A stretch of DNA of 64,000 nucleotides from Rathayibacter rathayi. GTDB lineage: Bacteria; Actinomycetota; Actinomycetes; Actinomycetales; Microbacteriaceae. The position numbers were made by a program, and so were the translations under genes. How positions within the stretch are numbered: the stretch's first letter is position 1; each line of letters starts with the position of its first letter. The notes beneath the pieces are model-generated. The model was not told the origin of the DNA, ran no database searches, and was given only the letters and a program-made list of their open reading frames with translations. Location: assembly GCF_004011095.1 (NCBI RefSeq), contig NZ_CP028129.1, positions 620,001-684,000 on the forward strand, in the 5' to 3' direction. This document shows, piece by piece, positions 17,647-26,652 of this stretch.

Positions 17647-19464
17647 TCAGACAGGGACGGTCTGCGCAGCCGCGGGCCCGGGCACCTCGGCGACCACGGC
17701 GGAGCGCGAGATGCTCTTCGCGATGATGACGCAGACGGCCGTGACGACCATGCCGACCAGGATGGCGACCAGGTAGAGGATCGGCTGCCCAACGAGCCCG
17801 GTGACCCAGACCCCGCCGTGCGGCGCCCGAAGGGTCGAACCGAACAGAGCGACGAGCGCGCCCGTGACGGCCGAGCCGACCATCGCCGAAGGGATCACTC
17901 GCAGCGGGTCGACCGCGGCGAACGGGATCGCTCCCTCCGAGATGAAGGACGCACCCAGGAGGTAGGCGGCCTTGCCGTTCTGGCGTTCGGCGTCGGTGAA
18001 CAGGCGCTTGCGGAGCGACGTCGCTAAAGCGAGGCCCAGCGGCGGAGTCATTCCGGCGGCCATCACGATCGCCATCACCTTGAATTGCACCGAGTTCGGG
18101 TCGCCGTCGGCGGGGACGGAGGCGAGACCGGTGGTCGCGAAGGCGTATGCCACCTTGTTCACGGGGCCGCCCATATCGAACGCCATCATCAGGCCGAGGA
18201 TGATCCCCAGGATGATCAGGTTGCCGCCGGACAGGCCCGAGAGCCACGCCGACAGCCCCTCGCTCAGTGCGCGCAGCGGCGCACCGAGCACCACGAACAT
18301 CAAGAATCCGGTGATGAAGGTGGCGATGAGGGGGATGATCACGACGGGCATCAGCGACGTGAACGCCGCGGGGAGCTTGATCCGCGAGATGTAGAGGGCC
18401 GCGTAGCCGGCGATGAAGCCGGAGGCGAGGCCGCCGAGAAAGCCCGCGCCGACGGTGACCGCGACCGCACCACCGAGGAAGCCCGGCGCGATGCCGGGGC
18501 GGTCGGCGATGCCGAAGGCGATGAAGCCGGAGAGCACCGGGACCAGGAACGCGAAGGTCGCGCTTCCGATGAGGAACATCACTCCGGCCCAGTCGGTGAT
18601 GTTCGCGACGGTGAAGCCCTCGTCGATGATCTGCTGGGCCGTGAAGTCCACGATCCGGTAGCCGCCGAAGAGGAACGACAGGGCGATCAGGAGACCGCCC
18701 GCCGCGACGAACGGGATCATGTACGACACGCCTGTCATCAGGTTCTGCCGGATGCGCGTGCCGACGCCGACCTTCTTCGAAGCGGCAGGGACCGCGGCCG
18801 GAGTCGATCGGGCGCCTGCCGAGCCGATGCGGCGCAGGGCCAGCGCGCGATCGAGCACCTCGTCCGGCTTGGAGAGCGCCTCGGCGACGCCCACCTGGAG
18901 GATCGGCTTGCCCGTGAAGCGGTCCTTGCCCCGGACTTCGAGGTCGGCGGCGAGGATGACGACGTCCGCGGCGGCGATGTCGGCCGCGGTCATCTCGTCC
19001 GAGCCGGCCGCGCCCTGCGTCTCGACGTTGATCGGATAGCCGCGCTTCTTCGCGGCCTGCTCCAGAGCCTCCGCCGCCATGTAGGTGTGCGCGATGCCGG
19101 CGATGCAGCTGGTTACGGCGACGAAGCGCGGTTCGGAGGCGGGGCTCGCGGCGGGTGCGTCCCGCACCTGTGCGGCGGCGCGGTCGATGACCTCGGTGGC
19201 CTTCGCGAGCGCCTCCGATGTACCTACTTCGAGTGTCGGTTTGCCGGCGAAGCGCTCTCTCCCGCGAACCTCGAGGTCGGCCGCGAGGATCACGACGTCG
19301 GCGTCGGCGATCGTCTGGTCGGTCATGGGGTCGGAGCCCGCAGCGCCCTGGGTCTCGACCTGGATCTCGTAGCCCTTCTTCTTCGCGGCCTGCTCGAGGG
19401 CCTCGGCCGCCATGTAGGTGTGCGCGATGCCGGCGATACAGCTCGTCACGGCGACGATCTTCAC
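17647..19464 (-). CDS. fruA: Fructose PTS permease EIIB'-EIIB-EIIC
   Basis: Imports fructose and phosphorylates it to fructose-1-phosphate. The 605-residue protein has two IIB domains in tandem (about 1-100 and 113-212), each with an intact phosphocysteine site VTSCIAGIAHTYMAAEALEQ, then a nine- or ten-helix IIC domain (about 235-590) with the GGPVNK and GAIPFA motifs. In E. coli FruA the first IIB domain is degenerate; here both keep the cysteine. It overlaps the EIIA gene by four bases and ends the fruR-fruK-EIIA-fruA operon. Confidence 0.95.
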   Translation of the reverse strand: MKIVAVTSCIAGIAHTYMAAEALEQAAKKKGYEIQVETQGAAGSDPMTDQTIADADVVILAADLEVRGRERFAGKPTLEVGTSEALAKATEVIDRAAAQVRDAPAASPASEPRFVAVTSCIAGIAHTYMAAEALEQAAKKRGYPINVETQGAAGSDEMTAADIAAADVVILAADLEVRGKDRFTGKPILQVGVAEALSKPDEVLDRALALRRIGSAGARSTPAAVPAASKKVGVGTRIRQNLMTGVSYMIPFVAAGGLLIALSFLFGGYRIVDFTAQQIIDEGFTVANITDWAGVMFLIGSATFAFLVPVLSGFIAFGIADRPGIAPGFLGGAVAVTVGAGFLGGLASGFIAGYAALYISRIKLPAAFTSLMPVVIIPLIATFITGFLMFVVLGAPLRALSEGLSAWLSGLSGGNLIILGIILGLMMAFDMGGPVNKVAYAFATTGLASVPADGDPNSVQFKVMAIVMAAGMTPPLGLALATSLRKRLFTDAERQNGKAAYLLGASFISEGAIPFAAVDPLRVIPSAMVGSAVTGALVALFGSTLRAPHGGVWVTGLVGQPILYLVAILVGMVVTAVCVIIAKSISRSAVVAEVPGPAAAQTVPV

Positions 19465-19913
19465 GAGACGACGACCTCTCGCGCGATGATGTCCGCGACC
19501 TCCTGGCCGCTGGCGGCGGCGCGGAGGGATCCGGTGAAGGACTCGTGGATCAGCTTGCGGGCGAGCTGGGCGAGGATCTTGAGGTGCGCCTGGTCGGCGC
19601 CGTCCGGAGCCGCGATCAGGAAGATCAGATCGGCCGGGCCGTCGGGGGCGCCGAAGTCGACGCCCTGCTTCGCGATGCCGACAGCGACACTGGGGGAGAC
19701 GACGTGCGAGGAGCGGGCGTGGGGGATACCGATGCCGCCGGGCATGCCGGTGGCCATCTGGGATTCGCGGTCGCGAACGTCGGCGAGGAAGCCGTCGAGG
19801 TCGGTGACGCGGCCAGCGTCGGCAAGCGTCTTCGCGAGCTGCGCGGTGGCCTCGTCCTTCGTGGCGGCGGTGAGGTCGACGATGACCGTCGACGCCTCGG
19901 TGAGAGCAGTCAT
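19461..19913 (-). CDS. Fructose PTS EIIA component
   Basis: A 150-residue cytosolic phosphocarrier that passes phosphate from HPr to the IIB domains of FruA. Seen: GIGIPHARSSHV with the phosphorylated histidine, and the LIFLIAAPDGADQAHLKIL strand typical of the fructose/mannitol EIIA fold. It overlaps fruK upstream (ATGA, 19910-19913) and fruA downstream (19461-19464), so the operon is translationally coupled throughout. Confidence 0.95.
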   Translation of the reverse strand: MTALTEASTVIVDLTAATKDEATAQLAKTLADAGRVTDLDGFLADVRDRESQMATGMPGGIGIPHARSSHVVSPSVAVGIAKQGVDFGAPDGPADLIFLIAAPDGADQAHLKILAQLARKLIHESFTGSLRAAASGQEVADIIAREVVVS

Positions 19914-20869
19914 GCGCTCAGTTCTCCAATCGGGAGGGTGGGGTCGGGGTTCTCGATGACGGTGACGTCGTCGAGGTGAAGGGAGTCGGGCCCCGGGGCT
20001 TCACTGCCTGGGAGCTGAACGGCGGCGGTTCCCCACGCGACTGCTGTCGCGAGGCGCTCCGCCTCCGTGGCGTCGACCGCCGAGAGATAGCCGGCGAGCG
20101 TACTGTCGCCGGCGCCGACGGTGCTGAGGGGCACGACGGTGGGGGCGCCCGCCCACCACGACGCGCGCGCCGTGACAAGGAGGGCGCCGCGCTCTCCCAG
20201 GCTGACGAGTGCTCGCGCATTCGGCAGTCCCAAGAGTTCGCGGGCTCCGGTGACGACGTCTCCGACCGTCGTCAGAGTGCGGCCGAGGAGTTCCTCGAGC
20301 TCCTCGAGGTTGGGCTTGACCAGGGTGGCCGTGCCGGCCGCGATGATCGCGGTCAGCGGTGCCCCCGAGGTGTCGACGGCGAGGGGGACGTCGAAGTGCC
20401 GAGCGAGCCGGCCGAGGGCGGGATAGAAGTCCGTTCCCAGTCCCGGCGGGATGCTGCCGCAGGCGACGAGCCAGCGGGGTGCGGTCGAGACGTGGTCGGC
20501 GATCAGCGCGGAGAGGACTTGAGCCTCCTCCTCCGTGACCGTCGGCCCGGGCTCGTTGATCTTGGTGGTGCGGCCGGTGCGGTCGTCGACCACGGTGATG
20601 TTGGTGCGGATCGGGCGCCCGATCGCGGCGCTGGCCGAGCGCACTCCGGCGGCCTCCAGCATTGCGGACAGGTCGAGGCCGGTGGAGGCGTCCGCCGGAT
20701 ACACCGCGGTGGCGTCGACTCCATTGCGGGCGAGGGCGCGGGCGACATTGACGCCCTTGCCGGCCGGGTCGCGTCGTACGTCGTGCGCTCGATTGACCTC
20801 GCCGAGGGCGAAGTCGCTGGTCGAGAGGGTGACGTCGATGCTCGGGTTGGCGGTGACGGTGACGATCAT
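19910..20869 (-). CDS. fruK: 1-Phosphofructokinase
   Basis: Phosphorylates fructose-1-phosphate to fructose-1,6-bisphosphate, linking the PTS to glycolysis. 319 residues, PfkB family. Seen: the N-terminal TANPSIDVTL motif, AGKGVNVARALARNG (PfkB signature 1) and STVGAGDSTLAGYL (signature 2, with catalytic Asp). The ATG at 20869 overlaps the fruR stop (ATGA). The open frame continues upstream to 23014 through fruR and beyond, but that part is a shadow frame. Confidence 0.95.
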   Translation of the reverse strand: MIVTVTANPSIDVTLSTSDFALGEVNRAHDVRRDPAGKGVNVARALARNGVDATAVYPADASTGLDLSAMLEAAGVRSASAAIGRPIRTNITVVDDRTGRTTKINEPGPTVTEEEAQVLSALIADHVSTAPRWLVACGSIPPGLGTDFYPALGRLARHFDVPLAVDTSGAPLTAIIAAGTATLVKPNLEELEELLGRTLTTVGDVVTGARELLGLPNARALVSLGERGALLVTARASWWAGAPTVVPLSTVGAGDSTLAGYLSAVDATEAERLATAVAWGTAAVQLPGSEAPGPDSLHLDDVTVIENPDPTLPIGELSA

Positions 20870-21627
20870 GCGCGGACGACCTCCGGTCCGGCCGACTCGA
20901 TGTCGTCGGCGAGCTGGTCGTCGACAGCGGTGTCGGTGATGACGGTGTCGACCGCGGACAGCGGAGCGACGTGCCCGAAGTCCTGTCGGCCGACCTTGGA
21001 GTGGTCGGCGAGAACCACGACCCGGCGCGCGGAGGCGATGATCGCGGACTTGACGACGGCCTCGGCGAGGTCGGGCGTGGTGAGCCCGCGCTCGAGGCTG
21101 AGGCCGTTCGTGCCGATGAAGGCGACGTCCACCGAGACCGAGGCGATGGCGTGCGCGGCCCACGGCCCCACGGCGGCCTGCGTCACTCCGCGCAGATGTC
21201 CGCCGATGAAATGGAGCTCGATGTTGGGCCGGCCGACGAGCGCCATCGCGACGGGGAGGGAATGGGTGACGACCGTCAGCCGGCGGTCCAGGGGGAGCAG
21301 CTCGGCCAGGCGCACCGTGGTGGTGCCGGCGTCGATCGCGATCGACCCGCCGTCGGGGACCTCGGCCAGCGCTGCGGTGGCGATCCGGTCCTTCTCGCCG
21401 GCGAGGTGTCCCTCGCGGGCGGCGACCTCGGGCTCGATGCCCAGGCGCTGGACCGGGATCGCGCCGCCGTGCGCGCGACGCAGAAGGCCGCGCTTCTCGA
21501 GGCTGGTGAGGTCTCGGCGGATGGTCTCTGGCGTCACAGCGAGAGAGAGGGCGAGGTCGCGGACCTCGACGCGCCCGTCGATGCGGGCGCGGTCCAGGAT
21601 CGCCTGGTGCCGCTCCGGTGCGTACAT
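20866..21627 (-). CDS. fruR: DeoR-family regulator of the fructose operon
   Basis: A 253-residue DeoR regulator. N-terminal winged helix (RHQAILDRARIDGRVEVRDL, recognition helix around VTPETIRRDLTSLEKRGLL) followed by a sugar-phosphate-binding domain with the SIAIDAGTTTVRLAELL phosphate loop and FIGTNGLSLERG. In relatives fructose-1-phosphate is the inducer. As first gene of the operon it most likely represses its own transcript. A good promoter lies about 80 bp upstream. Confidence 0.92.
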   Translation of the reverse strand: MYAPERHQAILDRARIDGRVEVRDLALSLAVTPETIRRDLTSLEKRGLLRRAHGGAIPVQRLGIEPEVAAREGHLAGEKDRIATAALAEVPDGGSIAIDAGTTTVRLAELLPLDRRLTVVTHSLPVAMALVGRPNIELHFIGGHLRGVTQAAVGPWAAHAIASVSVDVAFIGTNGLSLERGLTTPDLAEAVVKSAIIASARRVVVLADHSKVGRQDFGHVAPLSAVDTVITDTAVDDQLADDIESAGPEVVRA

Positions 21628-21704
21628 GTGGACTCCGTCGTCTCGCCGTGGGTGCTGCGCCCGATCCGCGGTGTCGTTGCCGACCTCGGATCTGCGTTTT
21701 CTTC

Positions 21705-21733
21705 TTTTTAGCCCCGTTCGTCGAGGAAGTCAA
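21705..21733 (-). promoter_or_regulatory. Predicted promoter of the fructose operon
   Basis: On the minus strand TTGACT (21733-21728), a 17-bp spacer and TAAAAA (21710-21705) form a near-ideal sigma-70-type promoter, about 78 bp before fruR. The flanking GCCCGTTT and AACGGGGC form an imperfect inverted repeat that may be the FruR operator. Confidence 0.55.
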
Positions 21734-21795
21734 CAGAAACGGGCATTGCTGCCAGTCGCGAGGGCGAAATCCGTGCGCGACCGAGACGTCACGAG

Positions 21796-22878
21796 TCAGG
21801 CAGCGAGCTCCTCGAGCTCCTTGTCGAGCTGTGCGAGCTGGCGTTCGAGGCGGCGGCGCTTGAAGAGAGAGGCGTCCGGGAGCGCGGCGCTCAGACGCTC
21901 GCGTTCGGCCTCGGCGAGAGTGCGGCGGGCCGTGCGGAGCTGCTCCTCCCGCTCCTTCTCTCGCTCCTGCGGCGTTAGCTTCCGCGCGGAGATACCGGCG
22001 TCGCTCATCCCGACGGAGATCCACGATGCGGCGATCAGGATCACCTGGCAGACGAGGTTGAACCAGATCAGCAGGCCGATGAGCACGGCGAAGGAGGCGA
22101 GCAGCGGGTTGCGGGAGGCGCCGCCGAGCAGCTGCGTCCCGAGCACCTTGAGCGCTCCAAGCGCGATCCCGCCGAGCAGGGACCCCGCCCAGAGGTTCTT
22201 CCACGGGATCGAAATGCCGGAGAGGATGCGGAAGGAGCCGGCGAGGGTGCCGGTGTCGAGCGCGAGCATGATCAGCAGGCCGACCACGCTGCCGGCTACG
22301 CGCGCGAGCATCGAGTCGCTGCCGATCCCGAGGAAGTCGAACGCCACATCGACCAGCGACGTGGAGAACACCGAGAGACCCGCCGAGACCAGCAGCACCG
22401 CTCCGAAGACCAGCGCGAGCCCGGCATCCTTGAGTTTGAGCAGGACGAAGAGGGTGGTCGGCCCGGGGAGCGAGAACAGCAGGCGCACTGCCTGGCGCAG
22501 GCTCCCGAGGAAGTTGAGCGCCGTCCCGAGCAGGCCGGTCGCCGCGATCGCGCCGGTCCAGCCGAGGATCGAGGAGTCGAGCAGGTCCTCGACCGACACG
22601 AGGGCGTTCTTCCCGCCGATCAGCCCCGGGACCGATCGGGTGACCAGATCGAGCAGGGAGTCGCGCAGCACCGAATTGTCGCGCACCCAGAATCCGAAGA
22701 CGGCGAAGAAGACGAACAGCGCCGCGAAGACCGCGAACAGCGCTTGAAAGGCGAGCCCGGAGGCGAAGAGCGGCCCGCCGGTCTCGGAGTAGTGCAGCAT
22801 CACCCGCGCCGGCCGTGTCCGCATGACCCGCTCGACCAGTCCCGGGATCCCGCGGGGAGTGTCGGCCGCCTCGGTCAT
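21796..22878 (-). CDS. YihY/BrkB-family membrane protein
   Basis: About 360 residues with six membrane segments (including the LFAVFAALFVFFAVFGFWV segment) and a charged, coiled C-terminal tail rich in Arg, Glu and Leu (about residues 290-360). Seen family motif: LHYSETGGPLFASGLAFQ near the N-terminus. The function of YihY proteins is not known; old ribonuclease BN annotations are wrong. The start at 22878 sits seven bases after TACGCT, a leaderless pattern; an in-frame ATG at 22917 is the alternative. Confidence 0.88.
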   Translation of the reverse strand: MTEAADTPRGIPGLVERVMRTRPARVMLHYSETGGPLFASGLAFQALFAVFAALFVFFAVFGFWVRDNSVLRDSLLDLVTRSVPGLIGGKNALVSVEDLLDSSILGWTGAIAATGLLGTALNFLGSLRQAVRLLFSLPGPTTLFVLLKLKDAGLALVFGAVLLVSAGLSVFSTSLVDVAFDFLGIGSDSMLARVAGSVVGLLIMLALDTGTLAGSFRILSGISIPWKNLWAGSLLGGIALGALKVLGTQLLGGASRNPLLASFAVLIGLLIWFNLVCQVILIAASWISVGMSDAGISARKLTPQEREKEREEQLRTARRTLAEAERERLSAALPDASLFKRRRLERQLAQLDKELEELAA

Positions 22879-22946
22879 GCCTCCCAGCGTAGGACTGCGT
22901 GCCGTCTCCGAACGCATGCTCGGCTCGCGGGAACGCCTTCGGCTCG

Positions 22947-23127
22947 TCAGACCCCCATCGTCCGGCGAGCCGACCAGATTCTCGCGAGCCGAGGGGGAGG
23001 AGCGGCGGGTTCACCGTGGCCGTCCTCGCTCGAGGACTGCGCGGATGCTCGCGGGGTCGTGGGCCAGTGGTGCATCACGTCGGAGTAGGTCAGGCGGATC
23101 GTCGTGTAGCCCAGGGCCGCGGCGGCG
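22947..23127 (-). pseudogene. C-terminal remnant of a DUF559-type nuclease gene
   Basis: The minus frame reads AAAALGYTTIRLTYSDVMHHW and then a low-complexity tail to a stop at 22947. The LGY-x-x-IR-L-TY-x-DV pattern is the final strand and helix of DUF559/Vsr-like proteins; the catalytic core and N-terminus are missing. The remnant begins exactly where palindromic repeat copy 3 ends, as if the repeat or its insertion had removed the rest. The call rests on one short motif. Confidence 0.5.
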
Positions 23128-23185
23128 CCGCGAGATGCCTCGTGAGTACGCCCCGGGGGTTGCGTACCCAACTGGCATCTCGCGG
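23128..23185. repeat. Palindromic interspersed repeat, copy 3
   Basis: A 58-bp copy with perfect 12-base ends (CCGCGAGATGCC and complement) and an inner TACGC/GCGTA stem. It directly joins the DUF559 remnant on its left and lies 57 bp before mazG. Confidence 0.85.
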
Positions 23186-23242
23186 CGAGGGAGGGGGCTC
23201 GGGATAGGGGGGCAGGTCGGCGACGGATGCGAGGATGGCCGG

Positions 23243-23896
23243 GTGACCGCGCATCCCCGGCTCGACGAGCTCATCCGCACCGTCCATGTCCTCCGCGCCC
23301 CGGGCGGCTGCCCGTGGGACGCCGAGCAGACCCACGAGTCGCTCGTGCGCTACCTGATCGAGGAGTCGCACGAACTCGTCGACGCCATCGAGGCGGGCGA
23401 TCGGGCCGATCTGATCGAGGAGCTCGGCGACGTGCTCTACCAGGTGCTCTTCCACGCCGACCTCGCCGCCGAGAGCGCGGAGCCCTTCACCATCGAGGAC
23501 GTTGCGGCGCAGATGAACGCCAAGATGATCGGGCGCCACCCGCACGTCTTCGGCGACGCCACGGCCGAGACCGCCGACGACGTGATCGCCGTCTGGGACG
23601 ACCTCAAGCGCACCGAGAAGCCGCACCGCACCAGCGTGCTCGACGGTATTCCGCAGGGGATGCCCGCCCTCGCGCTCGCCGACAAAGTGATCGGCAAGGC
23701 GACCAGCCTCGGTGTCGTGGACGCAGGCCAGGGCCCGCTGCCCATCGAGTCGGAGGAGGACCTCGGCCCGCTCCTGCTCGCGATCGTCGCCTCCGCCCGA
23801 GCGCAGGGGCTCGACGCGGAACGCGCGCTCCGCACGGCGACCCGGGACCTGCAGGACGAGATCCGCGCGGTCGAGCAGGAGCGTCGCGGGGAGTGA
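23243..23896 (+). CDS. mazG: Nucleoside triphosphate pyrophosphohydrolase MazG
   Basis: Hydrolyses (d)NTPs to monophosphates, a house-cleaning enzyme. About 217 residues. Seen: GGCPWDAEQTHESL at the start, the EExxE-type metal site in IEESHELVDAIE, and EELGDVLYQVLFHADLA with the second acidic pair. The GTG at 23243 follows GAGG; a much longer frame from 22823 is a shadow. The mazG/eno neighbourhood is known from mycobacteria; here hisS, an ABC importer and apt lie between them. Confidence 0.92.
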   Translation: MTAHPRLDELIRTVHVLRAPGGCPWDAEQTHESLVRYLIEESHELVDAIEAGDRADLIEELGDVLYQVLFHADLAAESAEPFTIEDVAAQMNAKMIGRHPHVFGDATAETADDVIAVWDDLKRTEKPHRTSVLDGIPQGMPALALADKVIGKATSLGVVDAGQGPLPIESEEDLGPLLLAIVASARAQGLDAERALRTATRDLQDEIRAVEQERRGE

Positions 23897-23899
23897 CCG

Positions 23900-23973
23900 C
23901 GACGCAACGTCAGCTGAGAGGGCACTTCATCCACGATGGTGGATGAGACCTACTCTCAGCTGACGTTGTGTCG
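23900..23973. repeat. 74-bp near-perfect palindrome between mazG and hisS
   Basis: Outer arms 23900-23920 and 23953-23973 match at 20 of 21 positions (core CAACGTCAGCTGAGAG). An inner stem CATCCAC/GTGGATG sits at 23928-23945. It may terminate mazG, but the double-arm layout resembles the other palindromic repeats in this window. Single copy as far as I can see. Confidence 0.7.
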
Positions 23974-24019
23974 TCGGCCGACCCCGGCCGACCCCGGCCG
24001 ATCTGGGAGAATCGCCGTC

Positions 24020-25303
24020 ATGGCCTCCCCGATCACCCCGCCCCGTGGCATGCGCGATTTCCTCCCGGCAGACAAAGCGAAGCGCGAGCACGCGCTCGGC
24101 GTCATCCGCCGCGTGTACGCCGCCCACGGGTTCGACGAGATCGAGACGCCCGTGGTCGAGGATTTCGAGCGCCTGCACTCAGGACTCGGCGGCGACAACG
24201 AGAAGCTCGCCTTCAGCGTCCTGCGCCGCGGGCTCACCCGTGACGACCTCGCGGCCGCCGACGACGCCTCCGCCCTCGCCGACCTCGGCCTGCGCTTCGA
24301 CCTCACCGTGCCGCTCGCCCGCTTCTACGCCTCGCACCGCGCCGAACTGCCGAGCGTCTTCCGCTCGGTGCAGATCGCTCCGGTGTGGCGGGCCGAGCGC
24401 CCGCAAAAGGGCCGGTACCGCCAGTTCGTCCAGTGCGACATCGACATCATCGGCGAGCCCGCGCAGCTGGCCGAGGTCGAACTGATCACCGCGACCGCGG
24501 CGGCGCTGGACACCCTGGGCCTGCGCGAGTGCACCATCCGGATCAACGACCGCCGGATCCTCACCGGCATCCTCGAGCACTGCGGTCTCGCTCCCGAGCG
24601 CTTCGGCCCGGCGCTGATCTCGATCGACAAGCTCGACAAGATCGGCGCCTCAGGAGTCGTCGCCGAACTCGAGGCTGACGGACCCGACGCGGCCGCGGTC
24701 CTCGGCGGCTACCTCGCGCGGATTGAGGAGGCGGTCGCGGCCGGGGGAGTGGCGCTCGAGCAGTCCGCGATCCTCGACGTCCTGCCCGAGGGCATCAATC
24801 CGGAGGCGGTGCTCGCGCTCGAGACGCTGGGCCGGTCACTGCGCTCGCTGCCCGGCGGCGTCTCACTCCGTTTCGATCCGACCCTCGTGCGCGGGATGGG
24901 CTACTACACGGGCACGATCTTCGAAATTGCGCACCCGTCCTCGGGGTCCTCGGTCGGCGGGGGCGGGCGCTACGACGGGATGATCGGCCGTTTCCTCGGG
25001 CAGGAGGTGCCGGCCTGCGGCTTCTCGATCGGTTTCGAGCGGATCGTCGAGCTGATCGGCGAGACCAAGTCCGAGCGCGCCGACGCCGTCGTCCTCGTGT
25101 ACGAGCGCGATGCCGCGCCGGAGCTGTTGCTTGCGCTCAAGCAGGAGTTGATCGCCCAGGGCTCGCGGGTGCGCCTCGAGCGCCGGGCCAAGAATCTTAC
25201 TCCGCTGCTCGACCGGGCCTCTGCCGCGGGCTTCACCCGTTTCGCTCTCGTCCCTCGGGATGCTGTATCCGCCGCGGACCTCTCTTTCAAGCAGCTCAGC
25301 TGA
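24020..25303 (+). CDS. hisS: Histidyl-tRNA synthetase
   Basis: Class II synthetase charging tRNA-His; 427 residues. Seen: PPRGMRDFLP at the N-terminus, motif 2 in RAERPQKGRYRQFVQCDID, the histidine-A-like motif LVRGMGYYTGTIFE (most HisS read LDYYTG), motif 3 GFSIGFERI, and an anticodon-binding domain at the end. The C-terminal domain and motif 2 favour HisS over the HisZ paralogue. The ATG at 24020 is the first after the palindrome; upstream frame extension to 23936 runs through it. Confidence 0.9.
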   Translation: MASPITPPRGMRDFLPADKAKREHALGVIRRVYAAHGFDEIETPVVEDFERLHSGLGGDNEKLAFSVLRRGLTRDDLAAADDASALADLGLRFDLTVPLARFYASHRAELPSVFRSVQIAPVWRAERPQKGRYRQFVQCDIDIIGEPAQLAEVELITATAAALDTLGLRECTIRINDRRILTGILEHCGLAPERFGPALISIDKLDKIGASGVVAELEADGPDAAAVLGGYLARIEEAVAAGGVALEQSAILDVLPEGINPEAVLALETLGRSLRSLPGGVSLRFDPTLVRGMGYYTGTIFEIAHPSSGSSVGGGGRYDGMIGRFLGQEVPACGFSIGFERIVELIGETKSERADAVVLVYERDAAPELLLALKQELIAQGSRVRLERRAKNLTPLLDRASAAGFTRFALVPRDAVSAADLSFKQLS

Positions 25304-25535
25304 GCGAGGACGCGCCTCGGAGGATCGGTCGGCGGATGTGCCCGGTATGGTCGGATCGTTGGTAGATCAGTTCGACGCTTAATACCCGTGAAACCTGCGG
25401 ACACACCTGAGAAATCTCCCGAGGATAGCGTCGAGGCACCCGATCGGCGCCGCTTGGCGCGCCTGCACGGGTACCCCGCCGCGATCCCGCACACCGTATC
25501 GCAGTAGCCCTGACGATCCCACCCGAGGAGTCCCC

Positions 25536-26633
25536 TTGACCCTGTCGCCCCTTCGCTCCCCCCGCGCTGTCGACCGCCGCAGCCTCCTCCGAATGGCGGG
25601 CGTCGCCGGACTCGCGATCGGCGGCGTGTCCGTGCTCGCCTCCTGCGCCTCCGACTCCTCCGGTGCTTCGGCCGCCGACGGAGGCGATCTCGGCACCCTC
25701 AAGGTCCAGCTGACCTGGATCAAGAACGAAGAGTTCGCGGGCGAGTTCTTCGCCGACTCAAAGGGCTACTTCACCGAGGCCGGCCTCTCGGGAGTGACGC
25801 TCACCCCCGGCCCCTCGACCGGTGTGGCCGAATTGCTCTCGGGCAACGCCGACGTCGCGCTGAGCGACGCAGTCTCGATCGGCACCGCGATCGCCAATCA
25901 GGAGGCACCGCTGAAGATCATCGGCGCGACCTACCAGAAGAACCCCTTCACGGTCCTCTCGATCAAGACCGCCGGCAACATCGCCACTCCGGCCGACCTC
26001 GCAGGCAAGAAAATCGGCGTGCAGGCCTCGAACACCTCCCTCTTCCAGGCGCTGCTCGCCGCGAACGGCCTCTCCGCGTCCGACCTCACGGTCGTCCCGG
26101 TCGAGTACGACCCCTCGGTCCTCGTCAACGGCACGGTCGACGGCTTCATCGCCTACCTGACCAACGAGGCGATCACCGTCGCCGCCGAGGGCTACGAGGT
26201 CGTCAACCTGCCCTTCGCCGACAACGGCCTCCCCTTCGTCGCCGAGACCTTCTCGGTGTCGGAGCAGGCGCTCGCCGAGAAGCGCGACGCGCTGAAAGCG
26301 TTCCTCGTCGCCGAGATCAAAGGCTGGACCGACGCGGTCAACGACCCGGAGGCAGGCGCGATGCTCGCCGTCGAGACCTACGGCAAGGACCTCGGCCTGG
26401 ACGCGGAGTCCTCCAAGAAGGGCGCCACCATCCAGGCCCAGGAGCTGGTTGTCTCGGACGAGACGGCCTCGAACGGCCTGTTCACCATCTCCGACACGCT
26501 GCAGTCCGAGACCATCGCGTCCCTCGCGGGCGCCGGGATCAAGGTCACGGCCGAGGACCTCTTCGACCTGACTCTCCTCGGCGAGGTCTACGAGGAGAAC
26601 CCCAAGCTGATGATGTACGCGGCCTCCTCCTGA
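25536..26633 (+). CDS. ABC substrate-binding lipoprotein, NMT1/THI5-like
   Basis: About 365 residues with a TTG start (GAGGAG six bases upstream). The signal region [20 protein letters not shown] plus LASCAS gives both a twin-arginine pattern and a lipobox, so it is a surface-anchored lipoprotein. The mature domain ([20 protein letters not shown]) is the NMT1/THI5 periplasmic-binding fold used for thiamine pyrimidine precursors, riboflavin-type compounds or sulfonates. The ligand cannot be fixed. The 232-bp gap before it shows no recognisable thiamine riboswitch. First gene of a four-gene importer. Confidence 0.88.
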   Translation: MTLSPLRSPRAVDRRSLLRMAGVAGLAIGGVSVLASCASDSSGASAADGGDLGTLKVQLTWIKNEEFAGEFFADSKGYFTEAGLSGVTLTPGPSTGVAELLSGNADVALSDAVSIGTAIANQEAPLKIIGATYQKNPFTVLSIKTAGNIATPADLAGKKIGVQASNTSLFQALLAANGLSASDLTVVPVEYDPSVLVNGTVDGFIAYLTNEAITVAAEGYEVVNLPFADNGLPFVAETFSVSEQALAEKRDALKAFLVAEIKGWTDAVNDPEAGAMLAVETYGKDLGLDAESSKKGATIQAQELVVSDETASNGLFTISDTLQSETIASLAGAGIKVTAEDLFDLTLLGEVYEENPKLMMYAASS

Positions 26634-26652
26634 TCCCCGAAGGGCACCACTC

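Noticed and set aside
20870..23014. Upstream extension of the fruK frame to 1034 codons
   Set aside because: It runs through fruR and yihY in another frame with low-complexity Arg/Pro sequence; fruK starts at 20869 by ATGA overlap.
25304..25535. TPP riboswitch before the NMT1-like gene
   Set aside because: A CTGAGA string is present, but the flanking conserved blocks and pairing of the thi box are missing.
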